Origin: Blastomussa wellsi
Lineage: Eukaryota > Cnidaria > Anthozoa > Scleractinia > Plerogyridae
DNA: 64,000 bases
Direction: 5' to 3'
Assembly (NCBI GenBank): GCA_947652115.1
Contig: OX393572.1
Location: forward strand, 2,874,811-2,938,810
The notes below the pieces were generated by a model. That model did no database searches. It had not been told where the DNA came from and was given only the letters and a program-made list of their open reading frames with translations. Shown here piece after piece: positions 1-12,800 of the stretch. The translations under genes and the position numbers were made by a program. Each line of letters opens with the position of its first letter. Position 1 is the first letter of the stretch.

Positions 1-547
1 CAGTTTATTTGCATAAATATTGTTTTGTGGTGGAATGTCGAGTCTCTAGTGTTGAAAATGTAATAAAGATGGTTGACTTGATATGCATTCAAATTCTAAA
101 TCTCATACATCAATATTCCTCAATTAAATTGCCATATCATGATATTTGGTATCACTGATTGTCTTCATTCACAATCAGGAAATGTGTTAATCATCTGATT
201 CTATCATTTTGCATGAGTTAACAATTTGAAAATGTCATGCATGTTGTTTTGGTTAAAGTCCTTCTACAATGACACAGCCTTTCCAACCACCTACGTGTCG
301 AGACAAAGGTTTGTCTAGCAGTTGATGAAAACTGGGAAATAATAGGCATTCTTTGTGATTGACAAAGGGGTTATTCCTAAAATGTCTTACCAATCATGGT
401 TGAGTCACAAAAGACATTACATATTAAGCATACATTACTCCTTGTTGAGTGTGAGATAAACAGTACCAGTACTTTGTCTTTTGAACTACAACAACAATTA
501 CATTTTGCAAGAATAACTGTGCTTTATTCATTTCGCCTTATATGCTT

Positions 548-758
548 GATCCCAAGGATGGGATGCTAGTCCGATCCTTCACAGGGTTACCCCCCAGCAT
601 TATTTTGCCGGTACCCATTTATACACCTGGGTGGAGAGAGGCACTGTGAGAGTAAAGTGTCTTGCCCAAGAACACAACACAGTGTCCAGGACAGGGCTCC
701 AACTTAGACCGTCCGATCCAGAGTCCAGTGTACTAACCATTTGGACACCACACCTCCC
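548..758 (-). repeat. tRNA-derived SINE, minus orientation
   Basis: On the minus strand: a tRNA-like head with a box A region (TGGTTAGTACACTGGACTC), then the shared body TTCTTGGGCAAGACACTTTA and CCACCCAGGTGTATAAATGGG, ending GGTAACCCTG and CATCCCA. The same family recurs at 5458, 16832, 24120 and 62205. It lies in the PLCB4 intron before the first exon of the window. Confidence 0.75.
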
Positions 759-870
759 ACATAATACATGTACATTATAAAACATACATTTATTCATTAA
801 ATACTTATAAGTGAATCCTTAAATTTTGCCCAATCTTCTGTTAAGTTCTTGTGCTAATTTATTTTCACAG

Positions 871-3800
871 GAGCAAAGATTGAGAGATTCCCTGAGAATA
901 GGATCAGAGGATGAATTATTACAAGATAAGACGATAACAATCGTACACGGCTCAAACATGGTGGACATTGTTTATGTGAACTTTGTGTCTGGCTCAGTCA
1001 ATATTGCACGGGAATGGACAGATGCATTAATGCATTTGACGCATAATCTTTTAGCTATTAATGCAGCACCTATGACTTTCCTTGAAAAACAGTAAGTCCT
1101 CATAACTCAAATAAATGTGACCTTACACCTGAAAATGTACACTTAGTCTAATGCTTAAGGAGGCTCGAAAGAGTTTCCCACACTGTTATAGTGCTTGTAA
1201 AATGATCCAGGATTACTGAAAGCTGCTTAAGATCATTTGGACAAAGTATCAATAGATTTAGAGCCCTGTTATTGGGCAATACTTTAAGATTGTTCATGGC
1301 ATCATATCAGTTACCATGGCAACACCCCGCCAGTGACAAAAGACCTCTAAAATTTCAGTTTTTGCCAATTATCTTTAAAACCAAGTTGGTGACCTGCCAT
1401 TTTTATCTGCCAGTATTAGAAAAATTTGTATTGTGGAAATTTAATTATATCGAAAAAGGCATTTTCTAAATTACTAGTAATTCCACGATACAGTTTTTGC
1501 CCAAACTTTCCTATTTGAATCAGTGTACTGATTGTTAATTGCAGGCAAAAAGTCAAGGTAGGTCACCGAGCACATTTTCAAAATGAAAGAAATGCTTTTC
1601 GTAGATTTCATTTCCGGTTTTGCAGATTTCAGATGAAGTGCACAAATCAGGAATAGACCCATGCCCCTTCCAACCCGGTCATGGAACAAATGATGCACAG
1701 TTTTTCATAATGTTTGAATGCTATATTTAGCCAGAATTTGGTAAAAAGGAGAAACGAAAGGTGCAATGCGTTTCAAACTGGTGCAAAGGTATATTTTAGC
1801 AAAAAAATATTTTGGGGTTAGGTGCACTTTAACTAAACTTTGACTTCATTAGAACTACTAGCTAAATATACTTAATAAATTTAATTGTCTGATAAAATAT
1901 TATTAAGCTTGGGTGCTTTCGATTGGGAAATCTGGATTTCCAATAAAACAGGAAATCCAAATAAAGCAGATTTTATGGGATTTTGGATTTTATGTACTAT
2001 TGGGAATCCGAAATCCAGATTTACCAATCAAATGCACTCTTAATTGTGATTGCAGGTAGTATTACTAGAACAGTTGATAACAGGTTTTTTAAAATGTTTT
2101 AATTATTTTCAAGTCATAGAAAGATTTGCGTCCAAACAAGTGCCGAAGGAAAAATTCCTGTCAAGAAGTAAGTCATGACACACGATGATTTTACATGTAT
2201 TGTGAATGATTTGAAAGCCTAGGTATATCAGTATACCTATAGTAAACAGTTCAATACTTTTTCTGTATTAGTTTTATTACAATTTTTATTTGATTTAATT
2301 TAATGTTTTTAATTACCTTCAATTGTCAGCATTCTTAAAGATGCGAGTTCCAGTAAAGAAGACAAAAAGAGAGTGCTGGATGTTCTGCAGTCTGTTGGTC
2401 TGCCACACGGGAAGGTCAGACAACTGATTCCCCAGATCAAAATATGTAGAGTCCCAACTCTAATCATTGAAGGGGGGAGGTCCTAGTCACTCTGTCACCC
2501 AAGCTTGTATTTATAAGGTCGCTTTAAAAATGTGGATTTTACTAGCAGCAGAGTCACGAGCTTTCTGATCTTGTGAAAATCAAATTAATGGAGCTGTAAG
2601 CAGAGTTCTGATTCCACTCACTAGATTGGTGGAGTCACAAGCAGTACCCAGAGTGCCTGAAACTAGCAATGTGCTTGGTTTATTCGTCTGCTTCTGCTTG
2701 CTACTCCGACAACCCAGTTTTCACTATTTCTTAAGCAACAGTCAAATTGAATCATTCTGATTCTTCCTAATCAGATTCCGTTGTGCTTATGACTCAGCTT
2801 ATAACTCTCTCGCTGACTCTGTCGCTAGAGAAAACCAGGCTTAAGGCGTTACATGCCAGACGGCAACTAAAATGATTTACTGCCAAATAGATCGATTGAT
2901 GGACAGACAGATGGATGGATAAACTGACTGGCTGGCTGACTGATTTGGTTACTTTAGATTTGTGGGGGAGAGGGGACGTACACCAAACGTTGTAGATTGT
3001 ATTAACGTTTGTAAGATGCCTCAACAAGTGTGATCTGCTATATGAAACTCATATCCATTCACCTGTTGGTTAATTTGTTTTTATATTTTCTTTCAGAAAG
3101 ATAGTATTGCCCCCGATAAATTTAATTTTGAAGAATTTTGGGGATTCTACAACAGACTGTGTGACAGAAAAGACATTGACAAAATTTTTGCTGAAATGTA
3201 AGTATTAATTAAAATTATTATAAAGGAGACTAATCTGGGCATGGTCCAAGGTTTTTCCCCTAAAAGATGCCAAAAAACTAAAAAAATAATAAATTAAATT
3301 AAAAATAGAATTTCTCTATTTCTTCATGTGCAACCCCCAACAACCCCCATGGTGGCCAAAAGTATTTGGCAGGCATTTTGCCTGGAACACCCTAAGTGAG
3401 ACCAGAGACGAGCATCGGTCTCTTTGGTATGAGAGAGACCCCCACCCAAACCTCACTTCACCTCTTCTTAGGCCTACTTTAGATCCTCCTTGGAGTTTCT
3501 AATAACCCTCCATGGATTGGGTACATGTAATTCATATAGTAATCCTGAGTGTTGTGGCTAGAGTAGAACTGAATAGAGGTCTAAGTCACCAACAACAGCA
3601 TGATTCTTTATCCACATGATTGTAACTGTTACCAAATGATTCTTTAGAGGTGCAAAGAAGAAACCTTACCTAACAGTTGATCAACTGGTGGATTTTCTCA
3701 ACAACGAGCAAAGGGATCCACGCCTTAATGAAATTCTCTTCCCTTACTGCACAAATGAAAAAGCTCGGGCCATAATTGACAAGTATGAGCCAAACAAAGA

Positions 3801-6800
3801 CTTTGCAAAGAAGGGTAAGACTACACAATTATTGTTGCACAGTTACTTTAACAAATTGTTAACTATGTTTACATTTGACTGGCTCCAAACGGGTCCAAAT
3901 GGATCCAGTCCAAAAATCGGACCGAGTGGAATTTCAGTTTACATGGGACTGTTCTGGAAGCGGTCCGGAATGGATGCAAATGGATCCAACACTGGACCTA
4001 TTGCTTTGGATCCATGCCAGACTGGTTCCATAAAGATCCTGTCTAAACACCCGGATCGGTTCCAAACATTTCCATGAAAACAGGAGCCAATCTGGTCCGG
4101 TTTCATTCAGAATGGTTCCAATCCAGTCCTTTGTAAACATAGCCTTAAATGCCCTTTTTAGACCAGTTGGGGTCGTTTTAAATTGAGTGTCCTAAAACCA
4201 AACCCAAAGTAATTACAGTGAACCAATCAACTCGAAGCAAGTACATTGTACATCTAGACGTCACAAAGTATGTGCCTGAAAACAAGAGCAAGTCGCAGTT
4301 GGTTTTGGTTTTATTTCTGAGAATGTGGCGGAAGTTTTTTTGAACCAATCACCAAGTGTAGTACCAAAGCAAATGCAAATTACTAATTCCGTACTCAATT
4401 GAAAACTGCTCAATTTAGTATTCAGTCATGATGCCTTCATAATGCACCACATGTAGCTGTTTGTTCTAAGACAGCTGCCACACTGTGAAATTCAGTAACC
4501 TAGGTTATTATTCTGTTACTCGTACAAGACGTAGCCCAATCTGTGCTCTGATTTTTGGCCTGAAGTATCTTCAAAATTCTCTTTGGTTGACTCAATGCTT
4601 CTCTCTGCCATCTTTGATTTGCTTCACTTCGCCTCACTCCTTGGATATTCCAACTTAGAGAGCAACCTCTGGCAGTCTGATTATGTGTGACAATCATTTT
4701 AGCGCAGGGTTCGTACGGGTGTGGAATTTAAGTTTGGGGCATGGAAAGTCATGGAAAATAATTATGTTTATTGAAAAAGGGCAAAATTAAGTCATGGAAA
4801 AGGTCATGGAATGTCATGGAATTCTAAAAACTCAAAGGAGTACAAACCCTGTCAGGTGTGAATAACTGTTTATTAATATTAAACAATCCTTGTATTGTTT
4901 TTCAGGACATTTTTCAGTTCAAGGCCTCACCAGATATCTCATGAGTGATGACAATTTTATTATGAATCATGACCGACTGTCACTTTATCAAGATATGTCG
5001 CAGCCCTTATCACATTATTTTATCAACTCTTCACACAACACTTATCTAACAGGTAAAAGTATCTTAATTATAAGTTTTACATGTAGATCTCTTTCATAGA
5101 GCATGAGCATTTACATGTGTTGTCCAAAATCCTGTTAGGCATCCAAGTTATTCTATTGTGAAATGACCAGTGACTGGCCAATATAACTTAAGCCTTCCTT
5201 GACATTTTTATTTCCTGTTTAAAACAAAAATTGTTTCAGTACAAGTTATATGATTTTATTTTATTAATATTAGGTCACCAGTTAACAGGAAAGTCATCAG
5301 TAGAAATGTACAGACAAGCGCTGCTGGCCGGCTGTCGATGTATCGAATTGGACTGTTGGGATGGAAGGACTGAAGACCAAGAACCAGTAATCACACACGG
5401 GATGACGCTGTGCACAGAAATTTTATTTAAGGTAGTGTTAGTCTTGACTAGTCTTGTGGAAGGTGCGGTGGCCTAATAGTTAGTGCGCTGGACTCTGGAT
5501 CGGACGGTCCGGGTTCGAGCCTCGGCCGGGTCACTGCATTGTGTTCTTGGGCAAGACACTTTATTCTCACAGTGTCTCTGTCCACCCAGGTGCATAATTG
5601 GGCACCAGCAAAATTATGCTGGGGGTAACCAGGGATGTAGCTAAGAAATTACAACGCCGACTCACAAACAAGCTCAGCCGGCTTTTCTGACCATTGTACC
5701 TGCAAAATTTCTTTTGAGTCTTTGTTTTCTAGTGAAATTTAAGCCGGTGATAAGCTCTCTTTCAACCGGTGAAATTAGCTGGTAGCCGGCCCTTAGCTTC
5801 AGCCCTGGGTAACCCTGCAATGGACTAACATCCCATCTAGGGGGGAGTAGAAATATTCCCAGCCGCTTAATGCTACAGAAACCAGGCTAAGCTCTGACAG
5901 TATGAGCCACTTGGCATGAGTCTTTACCTTTTATATCTTAACAACCTTTAAGAAAGAAAGTGGGGAAGGTGTGGTTAGAGCATTATCTGTCTGCCCACAA
6001 GGCTGACGCATACTTCAATGTGTGACAATAGGAAATATACTCAATCCAAGGAATGTCAACACAAACATTATTGAGCTAAACTGGGATTTGTTTGATGGGG
6101 AATTAAAATCTAAAAGACTTCCATGTTATTATTGTGAACTCTTGGTTATAGCCCTTGTATATTACTTAATGACTTTGAAATGTGTTCTGGTGCCTAAGGG
6201 CCATACCATAAATGGAGGCACTTATATCTTAGAAGTTGACTTCTAACAAATTCAAATAAATTGTTTTAGAATAAGCTCATGATAAGAAATAAGAATTTTG
6301 AAGCTACTGGTATTTGATATTTTAATGTATGTTACACTCATCGTTATTGTATATGTTTTGTTACAGGATGTTATAGAAGCCATTGCTGATTGTGCCTTCA
6401 AGACTTCAGAATATCCCATTATCCTTTCTTTTGAGAATCATTGCAGGTTAAAAGATATGTTATAATTGTTGAAGAATTCTTTCTAGAAAAGAGTGTACCC
6501 TTGCCCTGATGTCAGTGAAATTTGAATCATGGGGGCAAACCAGTCTTTGAGGAAAAAAGAAAGAAGGAAGTAGAATTGTGTGTCAGAAAAGGTGTCTTAG
6601 TTGATGTGGGGAGCTAATGGCTTCAGGGTGTCACCTAAGACACACAAGTTGGCCATTCTGTTAGTGAATGGTCAACCGATACTGGCTAGTTGATGGCTGA
6701 CAGGTTTTAAATGTTAACCCCAAACCAACCAGAACTTGTATGCTATTGGTTTGTCTCTCTGAATGACAGTTAATTAACACCTTGCCTCTCTTTCCGATTT

Positions 6801-9800
6801 TTCAGTCCTAAGCAGCAAGCTAAGATGGCAGCGTACTGTGTTAGTATCTTTGGGGACATGCTCCTTGACAAACCATTGGATGACTTCCCAGTAAGTCAAC
6901 TTTTTGTACAATGGATATCACTCTCTGCTTCTTCCTTGTCCACTTGTCGCTTCTAATGGGCAGTATGTGTCCAGAGATGCATTGATCAGACTGCTCTTTC
7001 ACAATCATGGGCAGATTTAGCGGAAGGCAAATTAAAGTAGACTGCCCCTCCCTTTCCTTGGATTTGTTAGTTAGTTTTTTTTGTGTTATGTTAACCAACC
7101 ATCAAGTATTGTGCCTTCTGGTTTATGTTTTGGGTATGGGGTGAGGAAGCACTCTCTAACTTTTTGCCATTCAAATTTTGGAATTTCTTGTTCTGAAAGC
7201 ATGAACGTGCAAAATGTCCTTTGGAATGTTGCACAATCGCACCTGTGAACGTGACGAGCCCTAAAATCATCTGCATAGGAAGCTAGAATAAGACTGAAAG
7301 TAAATAGTGATCATCGCAGTGAATTTCCAGTCTGTTGGCAGTGTGAGAGCCGCAGTACCAATGGGCCATTTCCGAGTTCCCTTGAGCCTCTATTTCAAAG
7401 CGAGTCTAAGTGCGAAAGTTTTGTGACGGTAATTAGTTTTGCTTTCCATATGAATGAACTTGCACTTAGCCTCGCCTTGAAATACAGGCACAAGGGAACT
7501 CGGAAATGGCCTATTTGACTTGTCAGTGTAACATGGTTTAACTAATTTGAATAACTTAATATGTAGTTTTGCTAATTTGAATTACTTATGTAGTATTAAA
7601 ACAGGCCAGGATTACACAGCCAACTACTTAGTACCTATTTGAAATCCCTTGTTTTATTGGTTTTTTCATGATATTCATTGCAGTTGTGCTTGGATCACAC
7701 ATGGTTTCAAAGTCACACCATTAAATAAATATATTAATTCCTCTTTCTAATACATAATTATTCTTTTGCTGACAGCTAGAAGAAGGAAAATCTCTTCCAC
7801 CACCAAAAGCACTTTTGAGAAAAATAGTGATCAAAAACAAGAAAAGGACAACAAAACGTGAAGAAGGTACCCTTAACATAATTCTGAGTAGGCGCAAGGC
7901 ATGGAGAGGCTGTTTCCATTCCTATTAAGAGACTTGACCTGTATAAAAACAAATTTGTCAAAACGTGATGGAAAGGGAATGGTTTTTTTAGTGGCATACC
8001 ATTATTAAACCATGCTATTACCGTAAATAAGGGTAATATAACTGTTTTTTTATCAGGCGTTGATGCAGAGAAAAATCCGACAGACAGCACACCAGTGACC
8101 AGTCCTGAGAGCAAAGTGGAGGCTGTTAATGGTGATATACCAACTGAAAATGGAAACAACAACATGGCAGACAACGAAAAAGTTAGTTGGTTACCGTCAA
8201 ATTCAGTAATCAGGGGTTTCAAAATGTTTTGAAGTAGGTGTCATGGTCAATCATTGATCAGCAATTGCAACCACATGTATAATTTAACTAACCATCGGCT
8301 GATCAATGGTTGATCTTTGAATTAACATTGGTCAATCATTAACCAAGTGCTGACTAATAATTGGCCAACCATTACCATAACTTGTGTTTATGGTTGGCCA
8401 ATCATTAGTGCAACATTGGGTCAACATTAGTCAACCTTTAGCCAGCTGACAGCTGTTCATGTTTTTAATAATCAGGTAGACCAAGATGAAGTTGCTCCTG
8501 AGGTAGAACTTTCTGCCCTTGTAAACTATATCCAGCCTGTGCATTTTAAAAGCTTTGATATTTCTGATAGTAAGTATCATAAATAAAACATCTTTCTTCA
8601 GGGTTATCCCTAACTGCCAGCAGCTGGCATAATTAACCAACATTTGTGCCGTTTGTGCTGGCTACTTTAAATTTGTCATTTTTTTATTACAATACTAGTG
8701 CAGATGTATGAAAATGAAAATCACCATCAGCCTACTTCCAATTTTTTGCCAGCTACTTCAAAAGTTGAGGACAACCCTGTTTTTTTTCTTTCTGTCTTTG
8801 TCGTCAGTCAGTGTGTCATCACACAAGGCTAGTTACCATGGAATATCAGTGTTGCTTGACTATTCTTTGCCAGTTTTGACAAATATTGTCTCCAGCTTCT
8901 TCCCTGTTCCTTCCTTCTCAACAGACAACAAGATGAAGGTCTCTCTACGGGACCTGTGGCTTTTGACGGATCCATTTTAGTCAAACAATCTCTCACCTCA
9001 CTGACAGATAACATTGATCTAGGAAATTTTCATTGTCATTCTCGTGTAGTAAGAGTGCAAGCTGTTCCCTCTGACCAGCTGCTCGGATGGTGTAAGTTTA
9101 CACAGAGCAGAGATAAACGTTGAAGAGCGTGCCTTTTCAGCAGCAGTTTTTGCTGTTCTTCCATGATCGACAGTAAGGTGAAAACAGTGTTGAAGCCCAA
9201 GTAATTGATGGTACAAAATAGCTCAGTGATAGCGCCAAAATAATTTGGCATTTTCTTTCAATGAGCATTCAATTTTTAAACAGATTGTCTCCACCTGTCC
9301 CTGGGTCTTCTCTCTTTCTTTTTCCATCGTTCTCCAATGTATAGCCACCCTGGTTGGGATGGCTTTGCAAAGGTATTCCACAGATGGTTCCGATAGATGA
9401 AATAACTTTTTACTTGTATCAGAACTGAAACTGGCTTGCTTCTTTTCCAACAGAGCTCAACAGAAGCTTTGAGATGTCTTCATTTGTGGAAACTGGTGCC
9501 ACAGCTATACTTAAAGAAAGCCCTGTAGAATTTGTAAAGTATCCTTAAACTAAATTCATGAAAAATGACAAAAGCATTGTTTAAACTACTCTCAGACCCA
9601 TTATTGCAGCTTAAGTAGATTATTGTGATTATACCTTTATGGTAATACTAATATTTGGCCATTCAGATAATCCTGAGTGCAAGTATTGAGCAGGGGTTTC
9701 ATGTGCTGTTTGTTATGCTATAAAACTAATAGTTTACAAAGGAAGAAAAACACCAAAGAAGTGATACTAAACCAAAAAGGAACAAGGATGGTTGAGGATG

Positions 9801-12800
9801 GAGAAGATTGAGATGGATTGCAAATGACGATTTTGAAAAAAATAGGCTACATTTTTCAAAAGGCGCAAATCTTGCCATAGCTCCTTTAACTCGCAGTGCC
9901 TCTCTCCAACCTGGTGTATGGGTACTGGCAAATTAAATTCTCAGGGGGAAAATTTGTCTGCATTTTTAGCAGCATTAAGATGTAGCACTGCATTGAATGC
10001 TTCTCAAGCTTCTATTGCGTGATTATGGTGCCATTCTTAACTTCATCTAGTTATAATAAGCGTCAACTGAGCAGAATTTACCCAAGAGGAACTAGAGTTG
10101 CCTCTGATAATTACATGCCCCAGGTAAGAACTGTTTCTGAATCTAATGCTTTAGAGATGTACAGTGTAGCCTTGCCTCATAGACACCTGTAATACCAACA
10201 CTTCCCTATTATGGACAGTTCACTTGATCTGAAAGGGGCCAAAATTCAGGTCAGCTCTACTTCTAATGCAGGCACCTCCATGATGCAGACACCCTTTTCT
10301 GTCCAGTTGGTACCGGTATTAAAGATGTTTGACTGTATTTTCTTGTATTAGGCCTGAGTTTTGGCCAAAATGTACAAAGTTACAATTTCTTGTTTCTTGT
10401 TCAGATTTTTTGGAATGCAGGTTGTCAGTTAGTCGCTTTGAACTATCAAACATTAGGTAAGTTTACAAATAAAAATCTATTAACTTTTCTCCTTCTGCCA
10501 GGAGTCCATGACTTGGAGCATTCATCTCTCACTAAGCTACATGTATGTTGCAGTATTTTTATAGACCAGTCGTTGTTTAGACTGTGGGAGGCTTGGTGGT
10601 GTAATGGTCCGGGTTCAAGCCCTGGCCGGGGTGCTGTGTTGGGTTCTTGGATGCACTCTTGCTCTCTTGCTCTCTTGCTCTCATGATTGGTGGACCTCCT
10701 GTTGGAGTCTGATTTAAATGTGGGAAATTTGATCTAAAAGTAGATTGGTCTGTGAAAATACTGTGACAGAAAATCAAATCTAAGACATTAAACGTCCCTG
10801 GTTATGGGTCCTGCTTCTACTTACAATTTTCTTGAAATTCCTGCCTGTCATAATGTTTCTGTTTCTGTTTCTTATATTCTCTTTGTTAGACTTACCAATG
10901 ATGCTTAATCTAGGAATATTTGAATACAATGGTCGTTGTGGGTAAGTGACATGAATTTCAAATAAAATTTGAAAAAAAAATTTGAACCAGCTACATGTGT
11001 TAAATTCATGTATTTTGTAAGCATCAAAATTTTAGTTAGCCATTTTTCATGCATAATTTATTCAGTGTACTTGGAAGTTAGTGTCCGATAGCCCGGGGCT
11101 AGTGGATTTTTTCCTTCACTTGCCAAGGGCAAGTGAACGTTTTTACGAATTAATTAATTCATTCATTCATTCATCACACTTTTGAGAATTTTTCGGGCTA
11201 GTGGAAATAACCTCTGGGCTAGTGTATCCTGGTTACAGCTTGCCCAAAGGGCAAGCTGGAAAATCCCTGTACCCTGATATTTCTCACTGATTCGTTTGGT
11301 TTAATATTATCCTTGGTACAATTTTTACTCCTCTTAAGGGTAAAATTGGACCACAGCAGCCACACATGTGCAGGGGTTTCAAAGTTAGTCGGCAACTGCT
11401 TGAGTTACTGTCTATTACCTGATTATATGTTGCCGTTTACTCTGTCAGCTCACAGTTAATAACTTTCTACACGTCACAACTGCCTGCTGTTCCAGTTGCT
11501 GATGCCCAGTTCAAATCATTTTCAGACTCCTGCATGTGGGAATGCTGTTGTAGTAATGATTAACAGTGTTTTTTTTTTTACTTTTGGTGCGGCACGTTTA
11601 CAGGTACATATTGAAGCCCAGTTTTATGTGCCGTGCTGATAAATCATTTGACCCATTTGCGGAGTCAACAGTGGATGGAATCATTGCTGGCGCTGTTACA
11701 GTTAAGGTATTCCAAATGCAAAACCAGAAGTACATGTTTTAATATTCGGAGATCTAGGGTGTGGTCAGTGGCCAGTGTTGCTGTGTAAGGGCAACTCTTT
11801 ACTCTGAAAGTAACTTCATCGAACTCCTCAAGAAAGATTTTGTTACTGAAAAAAATCAGAATTGTCAACTCCAATCACATAAATTCCGCTGAGGATGGCC
11901 ATGAAAAACTACAAAATCAACCAAAAAATCGGATCTGAGCCCACAATACAATGGAAAACCATTACCTGGTCAGCGGTCAACTTTGCGTTCTCAATGAGTC
12001 CTAACATGAGCCTGCGATATGGTCATGTATACTGGTCAGTGGATAGTTGACAGCTGTCAATCGATCAAAACAGAGGTATGTGGCATCCAAATTTTCCCAG
12101 CTTGATGGGTTTACCAATCTTTATAGGTATGGAGCTCCATTATAAGAGGTGACAGTAAATCAAGGTAGATTCATCTGTTAGAGTTATGACCACATGAAAA
12201 AGACAGCTAAGTGCACTTGTGCATGTATGGTTTAAGGCCTCACTTTCTTCTCTCTTTTGTTAGGTTATCTCTGGCCAGTGGTTATCAGACAAGAAAGTTG
12301 GCACGTACGTTGAAGTGGATATGTATGGTTTGCCAGCAGATACCGTCAGAAGGAAATACAAAACGAAAATAGTACCAAATAACACCCTTAATCCAGTGTA
12401 TGATGAAGAACCTTTTGTGTTTAAGAAGGTAAGAGAGAAGGAAAAGGAGGAGTTAGGTTTTATATTACTCAAAACAGGAAATTGAAAAATTGTATCATTT
12501 GTCAAGTTTTCTTCCAATGAATGACCAAAAAAATCAAGAGGGCATTCTTAGAAATTGCATTGTTACTTTTATGGCCTCAAGACATGCAGCACCTCTATCA
12601 TGGAGATACATCTTCTGTACTTGTACACACTTTTAAGATGATAAAATTTTGCAAAAAAGGACCGTGGTTGCTTGTTTCAAGTACCCGGGTTCCACACCAT
12701 AGGTGGTAATGGAAACAGTTAAATAAATGCAATTTGTAATTTTTTGTCTAGGTTGTCCTACCCAGCCTTGCAGTTCTAAGAATTTCCGTTTATGAAGAAA

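Larger units (their letters stand above)
871..4980 (+). other. PLCB4: PLCB4 exons 1-6: end of PH domain and EF hands
   Basis: Exon 1 (871-1091) starts in phase 0 after a TTTTCACAG acceptor and encodes the last PH-domain strands and helix, ending FLEK. Exons 2-5 and the start of exon 6 encode the EF-hand module, with the family phrases [24 protein letters not shown] and IIDKYEP, then GLTRYLMSD. In PLC-beta these EF hands are mainly structural and help hold G-alpha-q. The EF-hand loops here show no complete set of canonical calcium ligands, which is usual for the family. About 70 residues of the usual N-terminus are missing because the window begins inside the gene. Confidence 0.9.
4967..7866 (+). 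other. PLCB4: PLCB4 exons 6-10: catalytic X half of the TIM barrel
   Basis: The X region runs from the [14 protein letters not shown] phrase in exon 6 to KIVIKNKK in exon 10. Counting from the first residue in the window, the catalytic histidines expected of the family are present: His253 in SSHNTYL and His300 in ITHG. The calcium ligands are also in place: Asn254, Glu283 and Asp285 in the ELDCWDG phrase, and Glu334 in LSFEN. Nothing is missing from the active site, so the enzyme should be competent. The X half is split over five exons with introns of about 220-940 bp. Intron 7 holds a nested SINE/MITE pair. Confidence 0.92.
8500..11680 (+). other. PLCB4: PLCB4 exons 12-17: catalytic Y half
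   Basis: The Y region starts at [16 protein letters not shown] and continues through MSSFVET, the phosphoinositide-binding phrase [37 protein letters not shown] and [12 protein letters not shown] to FDPFAE. All are hallmark phrases of the family. Exons 15 and 16 are each only 52 nt. The region is intact, with no frameshift. Exon 13 ends two bases into an Asn codon that exon 14 completes, restoring the EFVNYNKRQ phrase and confirming both junctions. Confidence 0.9.

Noticed and set aside
7776..8222. Minus-strand ORF of about 148 codons
   Set aside because: Antisense to PLCB4 exons 10 and 11, which match the family in the plus frame with correct splice sites.
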